39,120 nucleotides of DNA from Catenulispora pinistramenti (GTDB lineage Bacteria; Actinomycetota; Actinomycetes; Streptomycetales; Catenulisporaceae): contig NZ_JAAFYZ010000085.1 in the NCBI RefSeq assembly GCF_018274385.1, forward strand, positions 1-39,120, in the 5' to 3' direction. Below the pieces are notes generated by a model. It did not search any database and had not been told where the DNA came from. It saw only the letters and a list, made by a program, of their open reading frames with translations. The translations under genes and the position numbers were made by a program. Below, in pieces: positions 16,239 to 24,174 of this stretch (the stretch's first letter is position 1; every line of letters begins with the position of its first letter).

Positions 16239-18023
16239 TCACCCGTTGAGGAACTCCACCGGGACCATGACCAACCGTGACCGCACGAACTCGCCCAGCC
16301 CCTTGGCCTGCGGATCGGCGCGGGTCGAGGAGGCCACCCCTTCCCCGAGCATGCCGTAGACGACGAAGTTCAGGGCCCGCAGGTTGGGCAGTTCGAAGCG
16401 CTCCACGCGCAGATCGCTGCACTCCGGGACCAGCTTCTGGAACGTGTCGACGTCCAGGGTCTCGCGCAGCCAGGCGTAGGCGCGGTCGGTGCGCGTCCAC
16501 ATGCCGACGTTCGCGTTCCCGCCCTTGTCGCCGGACCGCGCGCCGCAGACCAGGCCCAGCGGGGCCAGGCGCTTCATCCCGTCGGAGAAGAACGGCTCGG
16601 GCGGTCGCGGCGCGCCCAAGTGCAGCGGCACGCCCATCGGCCGGCGGCAGGGCCGGATCTCCACCCGCTCGCCGTCGGGCAGCACCACGACGTGGTCCAC
16701 GTGCCGGTCCTGGATCAGCGTCGGCCAGTAGACCCCGTATTCGACCTCCCGGGTGGGCGGGGCGGTCGGGTGGAACCCGGCGTATCCGGCCAGCGAGAGG
16801 CTGGCCACCGCGCTGGTGAAGGCCTGGCCGACCTTGTCCGGATCGGGGTCCTTGACGGTGATGTGCAGGTAGGCGGTGGCCTCTTCGTCGCTGCGGGCCT
16901 GCTCGGCCGGCTTGTCGCTGCGTTGCAGCCGCACGTCCACGCAGGCGAAGCGGGCCCGGCCGCCGAGGGTGTCGAAGATCTGCTGCTCGGCCAGTCCGGC
17001 CTTGGCCTCTATGTCCAGGCTGGTGATGCCCAGGCTGACCGAGTTGCGGTAGCCGCCGCGGTAGTTCAGCGCGACCTTCAGCTTGTGCGGACCGGTCATG
17101 CCCTTGGCACCGCGGATCTCGACCCGGTCCGGGGCCTGCTGGGTCAGGCGCAGGGTGTCGAAGTGCGCTGTGACGTCAGGGTTCGTATAGGCCGGGCCCT
17201 CGATCTCGTACAGCAGCTGCGCGGTGACGGTGCCGACCGAGACCACGCCGCCGGTGCCCGGGTGCTTGGTGATCACCGCGGAGCCGTCGTGCGCCACCTC
17301 GGCGATCGGGAAGCCGGGCACCCGGGTGTCGGGGAGTTCGTCCAGGAAGGAGTAGTTGCCGCCGGTGCACTGCGGGCCGCACTCGATGACGTGCCCGGCG
17401 GCGACCGCGCCGGCCAGGGCGTCCCAGTCCTCGCCGTTCCAGCGGTGCCACCAAGCGGCCGGGCCCACGACGAGCGAAGCGTCGGTGACCCGGCCGCAGA
17501 CGACGATGTCCGCGCCGCCGGCTAACGCCGCGGTGATGCCCCAGCCGCCCAGGTAGGCGTTGGCCGAGACCGGTCCGGCGGTGTCGCGGTACAGCTCGCC
17601 GGTGTCCAGGTTGTCGAAGGGGACCTTCTTGGCCCGCAGCTCGGCCAGCCGGGGCAGCAGGTCGTCGCCCTCGATGTGGGCCACCGACAGCCGCAGGCCC
17701 AGATGCGCCACCAGGGCTCTGAGATCCTCGGCCAGCCGGGCCGGCTCCAGCCCGCCGGCGTTCGTCACGACCTTGATGCCCTTCTCCTGACAGGAGCCGA
17801 GCACCTGGTTCATCTGGGCCAGGAAGGAGCGCGCGTAGCCGGGGCCGCCGCGTTCCCGTGCCTTGTACAGCAGCAGCGGGGTGAGCTCGGCGAGGTAGTC
17901 GCCGGTCAGGACGTCGATCGGACCCCCGTCCACCATCTCCCGGACCGCCGACAGGCGGTCTCCGTAAAACCCGGAGGAGTTGGCGATGCGTACCGGGCGG
18001 CGGGGCGGGACCTGGGTGTTCAC
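16239..18023 (-). CDS. AtuA family protein (acyclic terpene utilisation-like)
   Basis: A 594-residue cytoplasmic protein matching the AtuA family. The large N-terminal domain (~10-460) has the family segments ANSSGFYGDRL, DVLTGDYLAE, VTNAGGLEP, VVCGRVTDASL, GPQCTGGNYSF and HPGTGGVVS. A C-terminal ~110-residue domain (LGLVCGARSGDKGGNANVGMW onwards) is the separate AtuA-like ferredoxin-fold module found fused in many actinomycetes. Pseudomonas AtuA is needed for citronellol and geraniol degradation, but its chemistry is not settled. The start is GTG at 18023, chosen for CGAGGAG 8 nt upstream; the frame remains open to 18164 but that part lacks family similarity. The aldo/keto reductase gene follows at 24 nt. 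No other atu-type genes (acyl-CoA carboxylase, dehydrogenases) are nearby. Confidence 0.88.
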   Translation of the reverse strand: MNTQVPPRRPVRIANSSGFYGDRLSAVREMVDGGPIDVLTGDYLAELTPLLLYKARERGGPGYARSFLAQMNQVLGSCQEKGIKVVTNAGGLEPARLAEDLRALVAHLGLRLSVAHIEGDDLLPRLAELRAKKVPFDNLDTGELYRDTAGPVSANAYLGGWGITAALAGGADIVVCGRVTDASLVVGPAAWWHRWNGEDWDALAGAVAAGHVIECGPQCTGGNYSFLDELPDTRVPGFPIAEVAHDGSAVITKHPGTGGVVSVGTVTAQLLYEIEGPAYTNPDVTAHFDTLRLTQQAPDRVEIRGAKGMTGPHKLKVALNYRGGYRNSVSLGITSLDIEAKAGLAEQQIFDTLGGRARFACVDVRLQRSDKPAEQARSDEEATAYLHITVKDPDPDKVGQAFTSAVASLSLAGYAGFHPTAPPTREVEYGVYWPTLIQDRHVDHVVVLPDGERVEIRPCRRPMGVPLHLGAPRPPEPFFSDGMKRLAPLGLVCGARSGDKGGNANVGMWTRTDRAYAWLRETLDVDTFQKLVPECSDLRVERFELPNLRALNFVVYGMLGEGVASSTRADPQAKGLGEFVRSRLVMVPVEFLNG

Positions 18024-18269
18024 TTCACGAACTCCTCGCAGTGTGAACCGAGTTCTCCCCGTGACTTTACTCGCGGGGTACCCCCTGGCGGGCCAGTAGC
18101 GCGCAGGATTTCCTAGAACGAGTGAGGGGGAATTCCGGTCGGTCCGGTTCGTCTTGAGATCCACTCGGCCTTTTCGAGTAGATCGTCATCCTCTGGCATG
18201 TCAGTCCCCGGGTTGATCGGTCCTGACTCCCGCAGCTCCGGCCCGCGTGGCGTCTGCCATGATCGGGGA

Positions 18270-19190
18270 ATGACAGGGTCCGTCGAAGAGGTATTCCAGG
18301 AAGCAGGGTGCACCGGCCAGTTGTGCGTGCAGACTCTGGACGGTTCCCGGGAGGTGGCGCTTGACGCGGACCGCCCGGTGGTCTCGGCCTCGGTGGTGAA
18401 GGTGTCGATCGCGCTGACCGCCGAGACCCAGATGGCGGACGGCCGCCTGGACCCGCGGCGCCGGGTACTGCTGCCGGCCGGCCCGGACCGGTCGCCGGGG
18501 CCGGTCGGCTTCGCGCTGTATGAGGATGACGTCGAGGTCTCGGCACGTGACCTGACCGTGGCGATGCTGACCCTCAGCGACAACCCGGCCACCGACGCGC
18601 TGCTGGACCTGGTCGGCGTGGACGCGGTGAACGAGCACATCGCAGGACTCGGCCTGACCGGCAGCGTGGTGGTCGCCGACGAGGCCGCCATCGTGGACTC
18701 GATCGGCCGCGACGCCGGGTTCGCCGGCTGGCGCGACCTGATCGCGTGGCTCGAGGCCCCGCACCCGCGGCCGGAGAAGGACGCGGTCGCCGAACGGGTC
18801 TACGCGAACGCCACCGCGCTGGTCCCGGAGCTGACCACCCGGACCACGGCCCGCGAGACGGCCACCTTGCTGCGGCTGATCTGGACCGACGAGGCGGGCC
18901 CGGCCCCGGCCTGCGCACGGGTCCGCACCCTGATGGCGCGCCAGCTCACCAGGCACCGCCTGGCCGCCGGCTTCGCTTCCCCGGTGACGGTGGCCGCGAA
19001 GAGCGGCGGGCTGATCGGCGTGGTGCGCAACGAGGTCGGCGTGATCAGCTTCCCGGAGGAGAAGTACGTGGCCGCGGTCTTCACGCAGACGCCGGGCGGC
19101 GCCGAAGCCGGGGCCGACGACCGTGCGGTGAACGCGGCGATCGGGAGGGCCGCGGCGGTGGCGGTGGGGGAGCTGCGGGAGGGGCGTTGA
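18270..19190 (+). CDS. Class A beta-lactamase-like serine hydrolase
   Basis: A 306-residue protein of the penicillin-binding/beta-lactamase fold. It shows the SxxK motif (S41-V-V-K44), the SDN motif (S103-D-N105) and a KSG triad (AAKSGGLIG) in the right order and spacing for a class A-type hydrolase. No omega-loop ExxLN is obvious and there is no signal peptide, so it is unlikely to be an ordinary secreted beta-lactamase. Cytoplasmic actinomycete homologues are of unknown substrate. The ATG at 18270 is favoured because the fold begins right after it; an alternative start 24 codons upstream adds unrelated sequence. The gene is divergent from the AtuA gene across 246 nt with no other feature seen. 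Confidence 0.8.
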   Translation: MTGSVEEVFQEAGCTGQLCVQTLDGSREVALDADRPVVSASVVKVSIALTAETQMADGRLDPRRRVLLPAGPDRSPGPVGFALYEDDVEVSARDLTVAMLTLSDNPATDALLDLVGVDAVNEHIAGLGLTGSVVVADEAAIVDSIGRDAGFAGWRDLIAWLEAPHPRPEKDAVAERVYANATALVPELTTRTTARETATLLRLIWTDEAGPAPACARVRTLMARQLTRHRLAAGFASPVTVAAKSGGLIGVVRNEVGVISFPEEKYVAAVFTQTPGGAEAGADDRAVNAAIGRAAAVAVGELREGR

Positions 19191-19249
19191 GGGCCGTCGA
19201 CGTGCTAAATGAGTTGCCGCGCGCGGTCCTGGTCGGATAGGAAGGCGCC

Positions 19250-19786
19250 ATGCTGAGGGGTACCAAGATCGGGCTCAGGGCCCGTCACGACGACGACGTG
19301 CCGGTCCTGCTGGCCGAGCTCTACAACGACGTGGACAACTCCGCGCGGGCCGACGGCCGGCCGTGGCGGCCGCTCCCGCCCGGCACGAAGGACCCGCGGC
19401 TGGCCGTGGATGAGAGCGAGGACCAGTACGTCTCGTTCTCGGTGGTGGAGCTGGAGGGCGGCACCTTGCTCGGCACCGCCACGCTGTGGGGGATCGACAC
19501 CCACAATCGGACCGCGCACGTCGGGCTCGGCCTGTTGCCGTCCTGCCGCGGCAACGGCTACGGCACGGACACCGTCGCGGCCCTGTGCTGCTACGGGTTC
19601 ACCGTGCGCGGCCTGAACCGGCTGCAGATCGAGACACTGGCCGACAACTACGCGATGCTGCGCGCGGCTGAGAACAACGGCTTCGTGCGCGAGGGTGTGA
19701 CGCGGTCCTCGGCGTGGGTGATGGGCCAGTTCATGGATGAGGTGGTGCTGGGGCAGCTGGCCGGGGAGTGGAAGGCGAAGGGCTGA
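19250..19786 (+). CDS. GNAT-family N-acetyltransferase (RimJ/RimL-like)
   Basis: A 178-residue acetyltransferase. The acetyl-CoA site is read in VGLGLLPSCRGNGYGTDTV, the R/Q-x-x-G-x-G/A loop of GNAT motif A, followed by the RimJ/RimL-like ending LNRLQIETLADNYAMLRAAENNGF. Members acetylate amino groups of proteins, antibiotics or small molecules; the acceptor here is unknown. The ATG at 19250 has AGGAAGG at good spacing. It lies 59 nt downstream of the serine hydrolase gene on the same strand. Confidence 0.88.
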   Translation: MLRGTKIGLRARHDDDVPVLLAELYNDVDNSARADGRPWRPLPPGTKDPRLAVDESEDQYVSFSVVELEGGTLLGTATLWGIDTHNRTAHVGLGLLPSCRGNGYGTDTVAALCCYGFTVRGLNRLQIETLADNYAMLRAAENNGFVREGVTRSSAWVMGQFMDEVVLGQLAGEWKAKG

Positions 19787-19796
19787 CGTGCTGACG

Positions 19797-19813
19797 GCCG
19801 CCTTCTCGGCGGC
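19797..19813. terminator. Short hairpin between convergent GNAT and GrpB genes
   Basis: A 6-bp perfect stem, gccgcc / ggcggc, with a 5-nt loop lies in the 30-nt gap between the two stops. It has no T run, so only weak support. Confidence 0.35.
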
Positions 19814-19816
19814 GCT

Positions 19817-20248
19817 TCAGCTGTCGCCGGCGGCGTGAGCAGAATAAGCATTCGCGAGCAGTGCCTCTACGAGCGCACTCTTCGCTTCGGGATGGGCATC
19901 CCTGGCCGCGCTGTCGGCGCCGAGGTCCTTGACCAGCGCCGCCTTCGCCTCGCCGTAGTGCCGGACTTCGTCAGGGTGCGTCCGCAAGTAGTCCCGGAGA
20001 AGTACGTGATCCAGGTACGGCTTCGTGTCCACGACTGCTCCATACAGGTGATGCCGGACCGGCGACGGCTTCTGGAACGCCTCGCGTCCGGTGATCCCCA
20101 GATCGCCTTCGTGCTTGTAGCGCAGTCCGCCGAGCCGCGTGATCAGTTCCGGCATCAGGCTCGGGTCCGGCAGCACGATGCCGACGTCGATGATCGGCTT
20201 GGCCGGGCAGCCCGGGACCGCGGTGCTGCCGACGTGCTCGATCGCCAC
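19817..20248 (-). CDS. GrpB family (UPF0157) protein, N-terminus uncertain
   Basis: A nucleotidyltransferase-like GrpB/UPF0157 family protein. The family hallmark EHVGSTAVPGCPAKPIIDVGI stands at the very start, and GLRYKHEGDLGITGREAF and HHLYG follow as expected. From the GTG at 20248 the protein has 143 residues, while relatives have ~25-30 more residues before EHVGSTAV. The frame stays open upstream and reads plausible family sequence (RWDPGRYCPDALAPHVADLAV), but no ATG or GTG precedes it there. An ATG at 20306 exists only in another frame. Either the short form is used, a rare start codon is used, or the 5' end has suffered an indel. It lies downstream of citrate synthase on the same strand. 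Confidence 0.75.
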   Translation of the reverse strand: MAIEHVGSTAVPGCPAKPIIDVGIVLPDPSLMPELITRLGGLRYKHEGDLGITGREAFQKPSPVRHHLYGAVVDTKPYLDHVLLRDYLRTHPDEVRHYGEAKAALVKDLGADSAARDAHPEAKSALVEALLANAYSAHAAGDS

Positions 20249-20363
20249 GGCCAGGTCCGCGACGTGCGGTGCGAGGGCATCCGGGCAGTATCGGCCCGGA
20301 TCCCATCGCTGACGGAATCCGGGCCCTGAGGTGCTAGGTGCTGCTCCAGCTGCTACCGAAGGC

Positions 20364-21539
20364 TCACTCCCCGGGCAGCGGCTGCGGGGCCGGGATGCCG
20401 GAGTAGTGCGCCGCGGGGCGGATGATCTTCGAGTCGCGGGCCTGTTCGAGGATGTTCGCGCACCAGCCGATGACCCGGGAGGTGGCGAACGTCGGGGTGA
20501 ACATGTCGCGCGGGACGCCGGCCAGTTCCATCACCACGCCGGCGTAGAACTCGACGTTGGTGTAGAGCTGGCGGCCCGGCTTGAGTTCGGCGAGGGCCTT
20601 GATGACGTGCGCCTCGACCGCGACCGCGAAGTCCACCAGGTCCCCGCCGAGGCGCTGGGCCACGCCGCGGAGCATGATCGAGCGCGGGTCGTCGGTGCGG
20701 TAGACCGGATGGCCGAAGCCCATGATCCGGGAGCCCGACTCGACCTGGGCGCGCACCCAGTCCTCGGCCTTGTCCGGGGTGCCGATCTCGTCCAGCGTGT
20801 CCAGGGCGCGGGAGGGGGCGCCGCCGTGCAGCGGGCCGGACAGCGAGCCCAGCGCCCCGGTCACGGCCGCGGCCAGGTCGGCGCCGGTGGAGGCGATCAC
20901 CCGGGCGGTGAAGGTGGAGTTGTTGAAGCCGTGGTCCACGGTCGAGATCAGGTACTGCTCGATCGCGCGGGCCTGCTCCGGGGTCGGCTCGGTGCCGTTG
21001 AGCATGTAGAGGTAGTTGGCCGCGTACGACAGGTCGTCGCGCGGCTCCACCATCTCCAGGCCCTTTCCGAGCCGGTGGATCGCGGTCAGCACCGTGGGGG
21101 CCAGGGCGCTGACGAACAGCGCGTCGGCCCGGCGGGTCTGCTCGTCGATGTCGTAGATCGGCCGCATCCCGCGCTGCCCGGCCAGCAGCGGCAGCGCCGC
21201 CCGCAGGCCGTTCATCGGCTCGCCGTGCACCGCCTCGGCGATGGCCGGCAGCAGCGCCTTCACCTTGTCCGGGACGTGTCGCAGCGGCGTGGTCTCGGCG
21301 ATGAACGCCGCGCGCTGCTCCGGGTCCGGCAGGTAGCCGTCGATCATCAGGACCCAGACGTCCTCCAGGGTCCGCTTCTCGGCCAGCTCCACCGCGTTGT
21401 ACTGGCGGTAGTGGTAGAAGCCTTCCTCGCCGCGCACGTCGCCGACTTCCGTGTCGGTGACGATGACACCGGCCAGACCGCGCGGAACCTCGACTGTGGT
21501 GACGCTCCGCGTGGGGCGAGGCTGCTCGGATTCGAGCAT
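20364..21539 (-). CDS. Citrate synthase, type 2 (CitA-like)
   Basis: Condenses acetyl-CoA (or propionyl-CoA in methylcitrate synthases) with oxaloacetate; cytoplasmic. The protein has 391 residues, the length of the short actinobacterial CitA group. Catalytic His residues are in GPLHGGAP (H238) and GFGHPVY (H277). The position of the usual catalytic Asp reads NVEFYAG with Glu330, a variant I recall as common in this subgroup. The ATG at 21539 has AAGGAGG 7 nt upstream. A single citrate synthase sequence cannot tell citrate from methylcitrate specificity, and no prpB or prpD gene lies nearby. The upstream region carries a promoter-like pair and a 10-bp direct repeat. Confidence 0.9.
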   Translation of the reverse strand: MLESEQPRPTRSVTTVEVPRGLAGVIVTDTEVGDVRGEEGFYHYRQYNAVELAEKRTLEDVWVLMIDGYLPDPEQRAAFIAETTPLRHVPDKVKALLPAIAEAVHGEPMNGLRAALPLLAGQRGMRPIYDIDEQTRRADALFVSALAPTVLTAIHRLGKGLEMVEPRDDLSYAANYLYMLNGTEPTPEQARAIEQYLISTVDHGFNNSTFTARVIASTGADLAAAVTGALGSLSGPLHGGAPSRALDTLDEIGTPDKAEDWVRAQVESGSRIMGFGHPVYRTDDPRSIMLRGVAQRLGGDLVDFAVAVEAHVIKALAELKPGRQLYTNVEFYAGVVMELAGVPRDMFTPTFATSRVIGWCANILEQARDSKIIRPAAHYSGIPAPQPLPGE

Positions 21540-21550
21540 CGTCGTGCCTC

Positions 21551-21588
21551 CTTGTGTGATTGTGTCGTCACCCCCGATCTTGTGTGAT
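21551..21588. repeat. Direct repeat in citrate synthase leader and promoter
   Basis: CTTGTGTGAT (minus strand ATCACACAAG) occurs exactly at 21551-21560 and 21579-21588, 28 nt apart centre to centre. The first copy abuts the Shine-Dalgarno sequence of citA; the second overlaps the presumed -10 box. The placement suggests an operator. Confidence 0.5.
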
Positions 21589-21606
21589 CCGCGCGATGCC
21601 CGTCAA
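21577..21606 (-). promoter_or_regulatory. Probable citrate synthase promoter
   Basis: On the minus strand TTGACG (21606-21601) and CAAGAT (21582-21577) are 18 nt apart. The start point would be about 30 nt upstream of the citA ATG. Five of six bases match the -35 consensus; the -10 is weaker. Confidence 0.45.
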
Positions 21607-21642
21607 TCTGCGCGGTTGGTGATATGTGATGATCATGGGGTG

Positions 21643-21648
21643 TACGCT
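21643..21648 (+). promoter_or_regulatory. Probable -10 box of a leaderless ABC ATPase transcript
   Basis: TACGCT ends 6 nt before the GTG at 21655, the distance expected between a -10 box and the first transcribed base. There is no Shine-Dalgarno sequence before this GTG, which fits leaderless translation. Confidence 0.45.
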
Positions 21649-21654
21649 GGCGCT

Positions 21655-22605
21655 GTGACGGATGTGATCTCCCTCACCGGCCTGGTGAAGACCTTCGGCA
21701 GGGGATCGGCGGCCACCCGCGCCCTGGACGGCCTGGACCTGGTCGTGGCCCCCGGCGAGGTGCACGGCCTGCTCGGCCCCAACGGCGCCGGCAAGTCCAC
21801 CACCCTCAGAATCCTGTTGAGCCTGCTCCGTCCGGACGCCGGCGAGGTTCGGCTGTTCGGGCAGGACGCCTGGCGCGACGCGGTGGCCCTGCACCGCCGA
21901 CTGGCCTACGTCCCCGGCGATGTTGCTTTGTGGCCGGATCTGTCCGGCGGGCAGGTCCTGGCGATGCTGGGGAAGCTGCGCGGGCGCGGCAGCGCGCCGG
22001 ACCGCGCCGCGGGCGCCAAGCGGACGGCTGAGCTGCTGGAACGCTTCGACCTGGACCCGGGTAAGAAGGGGCGCGCCTACAGCAAGGGGAACCGGCAGAA
22101 GGTGATGCTGGTCGCGGCGTTCGCGTCCGAGGCGGAACTGCTGGTCCTGGACGAGCCGACCAGCGGCCTGGACCCGCTGATGGAGGCCGAGTTCCGGGTG
22201 TGCCTGGCCGAGGAGAAGGCGCGCGGACGCACGGTCCTGCTGTCGAGCCACATCCTGTCGGAGGTCGAGGAGGTCTGCGACCGGGTCAGCATCGTGCGCC
22301 GCGGCCGGGTCGCGGAGTCCGGGACCCTGGCCGAGCTGCGGCACCTGACGCGGACGCTGGTCAGCGCGGAGATGGAGCGGCTCCCGCCGGGGTTCGACGG
22401 GTTCGCGGGGCTGCACGAGGTGCGGGTGACGGAGCTGGGAGCCGATGGGGGAGTGCGGCTCGAGTGCACGGTCGACACGGAGCACTTGTCAGCGCTGATG
22501 GTGGCGCTGGGGACGGAGGGGGTCAGGGCTCTGACGAGTCGGCCGCCGACGTTGGAGGAGCTGTTCCTGCGGCACTATGCCGAGCCGGAGCGAGCACGGG
22601 TGTGA
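21655..22605 (+). CDS. ABC transporter, ATP-binding protein without adjacent permease
   Basis: A 316-residue ATPase with Walker A (GPNGAGKST), a signature loop reading YSKGNRQKV, Walker B and D-loop (LLVLDEPTSGLDP), the switch region (SSHILSE) and a ~95-residue C-terminal domain ending LEELFLRHYAE. It resembles ATPases of actinomycete exporters whose partner is a large 12-helix ABC-2 permease (polyketide-antibiotic-exporter type). No permease gene lies on either side: the downstream neighbour is the convergent sensor kinase gene (24 nt) and the upstream one is citrate synthase. It may serve a permease elsewhere or be a remnant. The GTG at 21655 is chosen since homology starts at TDVISLTGLVKTFG; upstream frame belongs to the promoter region. 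Confidence 0.87.
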   Translation: MTDVISLTGLVKTFGRGSAATRALDGLDLVVAPGEVHGLLGPNGAGKSTTLRILLSLLRPDAGEVRLFGQDAWRDAVALHRRLAYVPGDVALWPDLSGGQVLAMLGKLRGRGSAPDRAAGAKRTAELLERFDLDPGKKGRAYSKGNRQKVMLVAAFASEAELLVLDEPTSGLDPLMEAEFRVCLAEEKARGRTVLLSSHILSEVEEVCDRVSIVRRGRVAESGTLAELRHLTRTLVSAEMERLPPGFDGFAGLHEVRVTELGADGGVRLECTVDTEHLSALMVALGTEGVRALTSRPPTLEELFLRHYAEPERARV

Positions 22606-22628
22606 TCGTGAGCTGACACGCCACGGCT

Positions 22629-24161
22629 CTATGTAGCTGACCGCATCGGCAGCACCAACTCGAAGACCGTCCGCCCCGGCTCCGAGATCACCCCGACCCG
22701 GCCGCCGTGCGCCTCCGCGACCGCCCGCGTGATCGCCAGTCCCAGCCCGGTGCTCCCCGAGGCCCGTGAGCGTGCCGGGTCCCCGCGTGTGAACCGGTCG
22801 AACACCCGGTCCGTGAGGTCCGGCGCGAGGCCCGGACCGGTGTCCTCGACCGCGAGCCGTACCCGGTCGGCGTGTACTGAGATGCCGACGGTGACCCTGG
22901 TGCCGGCCGGTGTGTGCACCCGCGCGTTCGTCACGAAGTTCGCCACCGCCTGTGCCAGCCGGTGCGGGTCGCCGGGCACCGTCACCGGGTCGGTCGGCAG
23001 GTCCAGGCGCCATTCGTGCCGGGTCAGGGCCGCGGTGACTTCAGCCGTGCCATCAGCGGTGCCATCAGCGGTGGCATCGGCAGTGCCATCAGCTGTGACA
23101 CCATCCCCCGCCTTCGCGAGATCAGCGGCCTGCGCATCGTCCACCGCGTTCAGCACCAGCAGCGTCAGATCCACCTCCGTCGACTCCAGCGGCCGCCCGG
23201 CGTCCAGGCGCGCCAGCAACAGCAAGTCGTCGACGATCGTCCCCATCCGCCGCGACTCGGCCTCGATCCGGGTCAGTGCGTGCAGCGCGTCGGGGGGTAT
23301 CTCGTCGCCACGCCGCAGCGCCAGCTCGGCGTGTCCCCGCACGGCAGCCAACGGCGTCCGCAACTCGTGCCCGGCGTCGGCGGCGAAGTCCCGTAGTCGG
23401 CGCTCCACCGCCTGCCGGCGCGCCAAGGCGTCCCCGACGTGCCCCAGCATCCGGTTCAGCGATGCGCCGACCCGCCCCACCTCGTCGTGACGCTCCGCGT
23501 CCGGTACCCGCACGTCCAGCGCCACCTCGCCGCTGGCCAGTGACATGGTGCTGACCCGCTCGGCGGTGGTGGCGACCCGGTCCAGGGGCCGCAGCGCCAG
23601 CCGGACCCAGGCCGCGCCGCCGAGCGCGGCGGCCACCACCGCGCCGCCGAACAGCGCGAACTCGGCCGTGGCCAGTTCGCGGACGGTGGCCGAGACCGGG
23701 GACAGCGGCAGGCCGGTGAACAGGAAGTCGCCGTCGGCGCCCTTGACCGCGCGCAGCCGGTACTCGCCGAGCGCCGCCAGGCACAGGGTGTGCGGGGAGC
23801 CGTCCGTCGGCAACGCCAACAGGGCCCGGGTGTCGGCCGCCGACAGGTTGACCTGGCCGGTGTTGTCGCCGGTCATGCTGGTCCCGTCGACCACGCCGTC
23901 CTGCGTTATCACGTTGTCGGCGGCCCGGGCCCCGAACGTGCCCTGGGTCTGCCCGCGGGTGTCGGCGGCGGCGAGTTCGTGCTCCAGGCTCTGGGCGTAG
24001 CGCGGGCCGGCCGCCGTCAGTTGCTGGTCCAGCCGGGTCACCAGGAAGCTGTGCAACAAGGTCGTGGTGCCGATCCCGACACCGACGAAGATCGCCGCCA
24101 GCAGCACCACCAGCCCGAGTGTCAGCTGCCCGCGCAGCGTCCGCGGCCGGAGCCGCGTCAT
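22629..24161 (-). CDS. Sensor histidine kinase
   Basis: A 510-residue membrane sensor kinase. It has helix 1 at ~14-38, an extracytoplasmic sensor domain ~40-160, helix 2 ~165-188 and a HAMP linker ~188-245. HisKA follows with phospho-acceptor H265 (GHELRTP), then HATPase_c with N412 in the N box, the EDTGPG loop (~439-444) and GSTGLGLA (~469-476). Between HisKA and HATPase there is an insertion of repeated ADGT-type residues (~353-377) encoded by five 12-bp DNA repeats. It pairs with the response regulator gene 13 nt upstream. The pair is divergent from the flavin electron-transfer operon, so its signal may be redox- or metal-related (inference). Confidence 0.92.
   Translation of the reverse strand: MTRLRPRTLRGQLTLGLVVLLAAIFVGVGIGTTTLLHSFLVTRLDQQLTAAGPRYAQSLEHELAAADTRGQTQGTFGARAADNVITQDGVVDGTSMTGDNTGQVNLSAADTRALLALPTDGSPHTLCLAALGEYRLRAVKGADGDFLFTGLPLSPVSATVRELATAEFALFGGAVVAAALGGAAWVRLALRPLDRVATTAERVSTMSLASGEVALDVRVPDAERHDEVGRVGASLNRMLGHVGDALARRQAVERRLRDFAADAGHELRTPLAAVRGHAELALRRGDEIPPDALHALTRIEAESRRMGTIVDDLLLLARLDAGRPLESTEVDLTLLVLNAVDDAQAADLAKAGDGVTADGTADATADGTADGTAEVTAALTRHEWRLDLPTDPVTVPGDPHRLAQAVANFVTNARVHTPAGTRVTVGISVHADRVRLAVEDTGPGLAPDLTDRVFDRFTRGDPARSRASGSTGLGLAITRAVAEAHGGRVGVISEPGRTVFELVLPMRSAT
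23042..23101. repeat. Five 12-bp repeats inside the sensor kinase gene
   Basis: Units like cagcggtgccat at 23042-23053, 23054-23065, 23066-23077, 23078-23089 and a decayed fifth at 23090-23101. They keep frame and encode a flexible linker between HisKA and ATPase domains. Confidence 0.8.
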
Positions 24162-24174
24162 CGTTCGATCAGGG

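Noticed and set aside
15243..16280. Long open frame antisense to the aldo/keto reductase gene, and similar long antisense frames over most genes.
   Set aside because: Typical of GC-rich DNA: the reverse frames of real genes lack stops. None has a recognisable family or start signal.
18024..18269. Possible N-terminal extensions of the AtuA gene (to 18164) and of the serine hydrolase gene (from 18198).
   Set aside because: Both extensions lack family similarity, while the internal GTG at 18023 has a good ribosome binding site.
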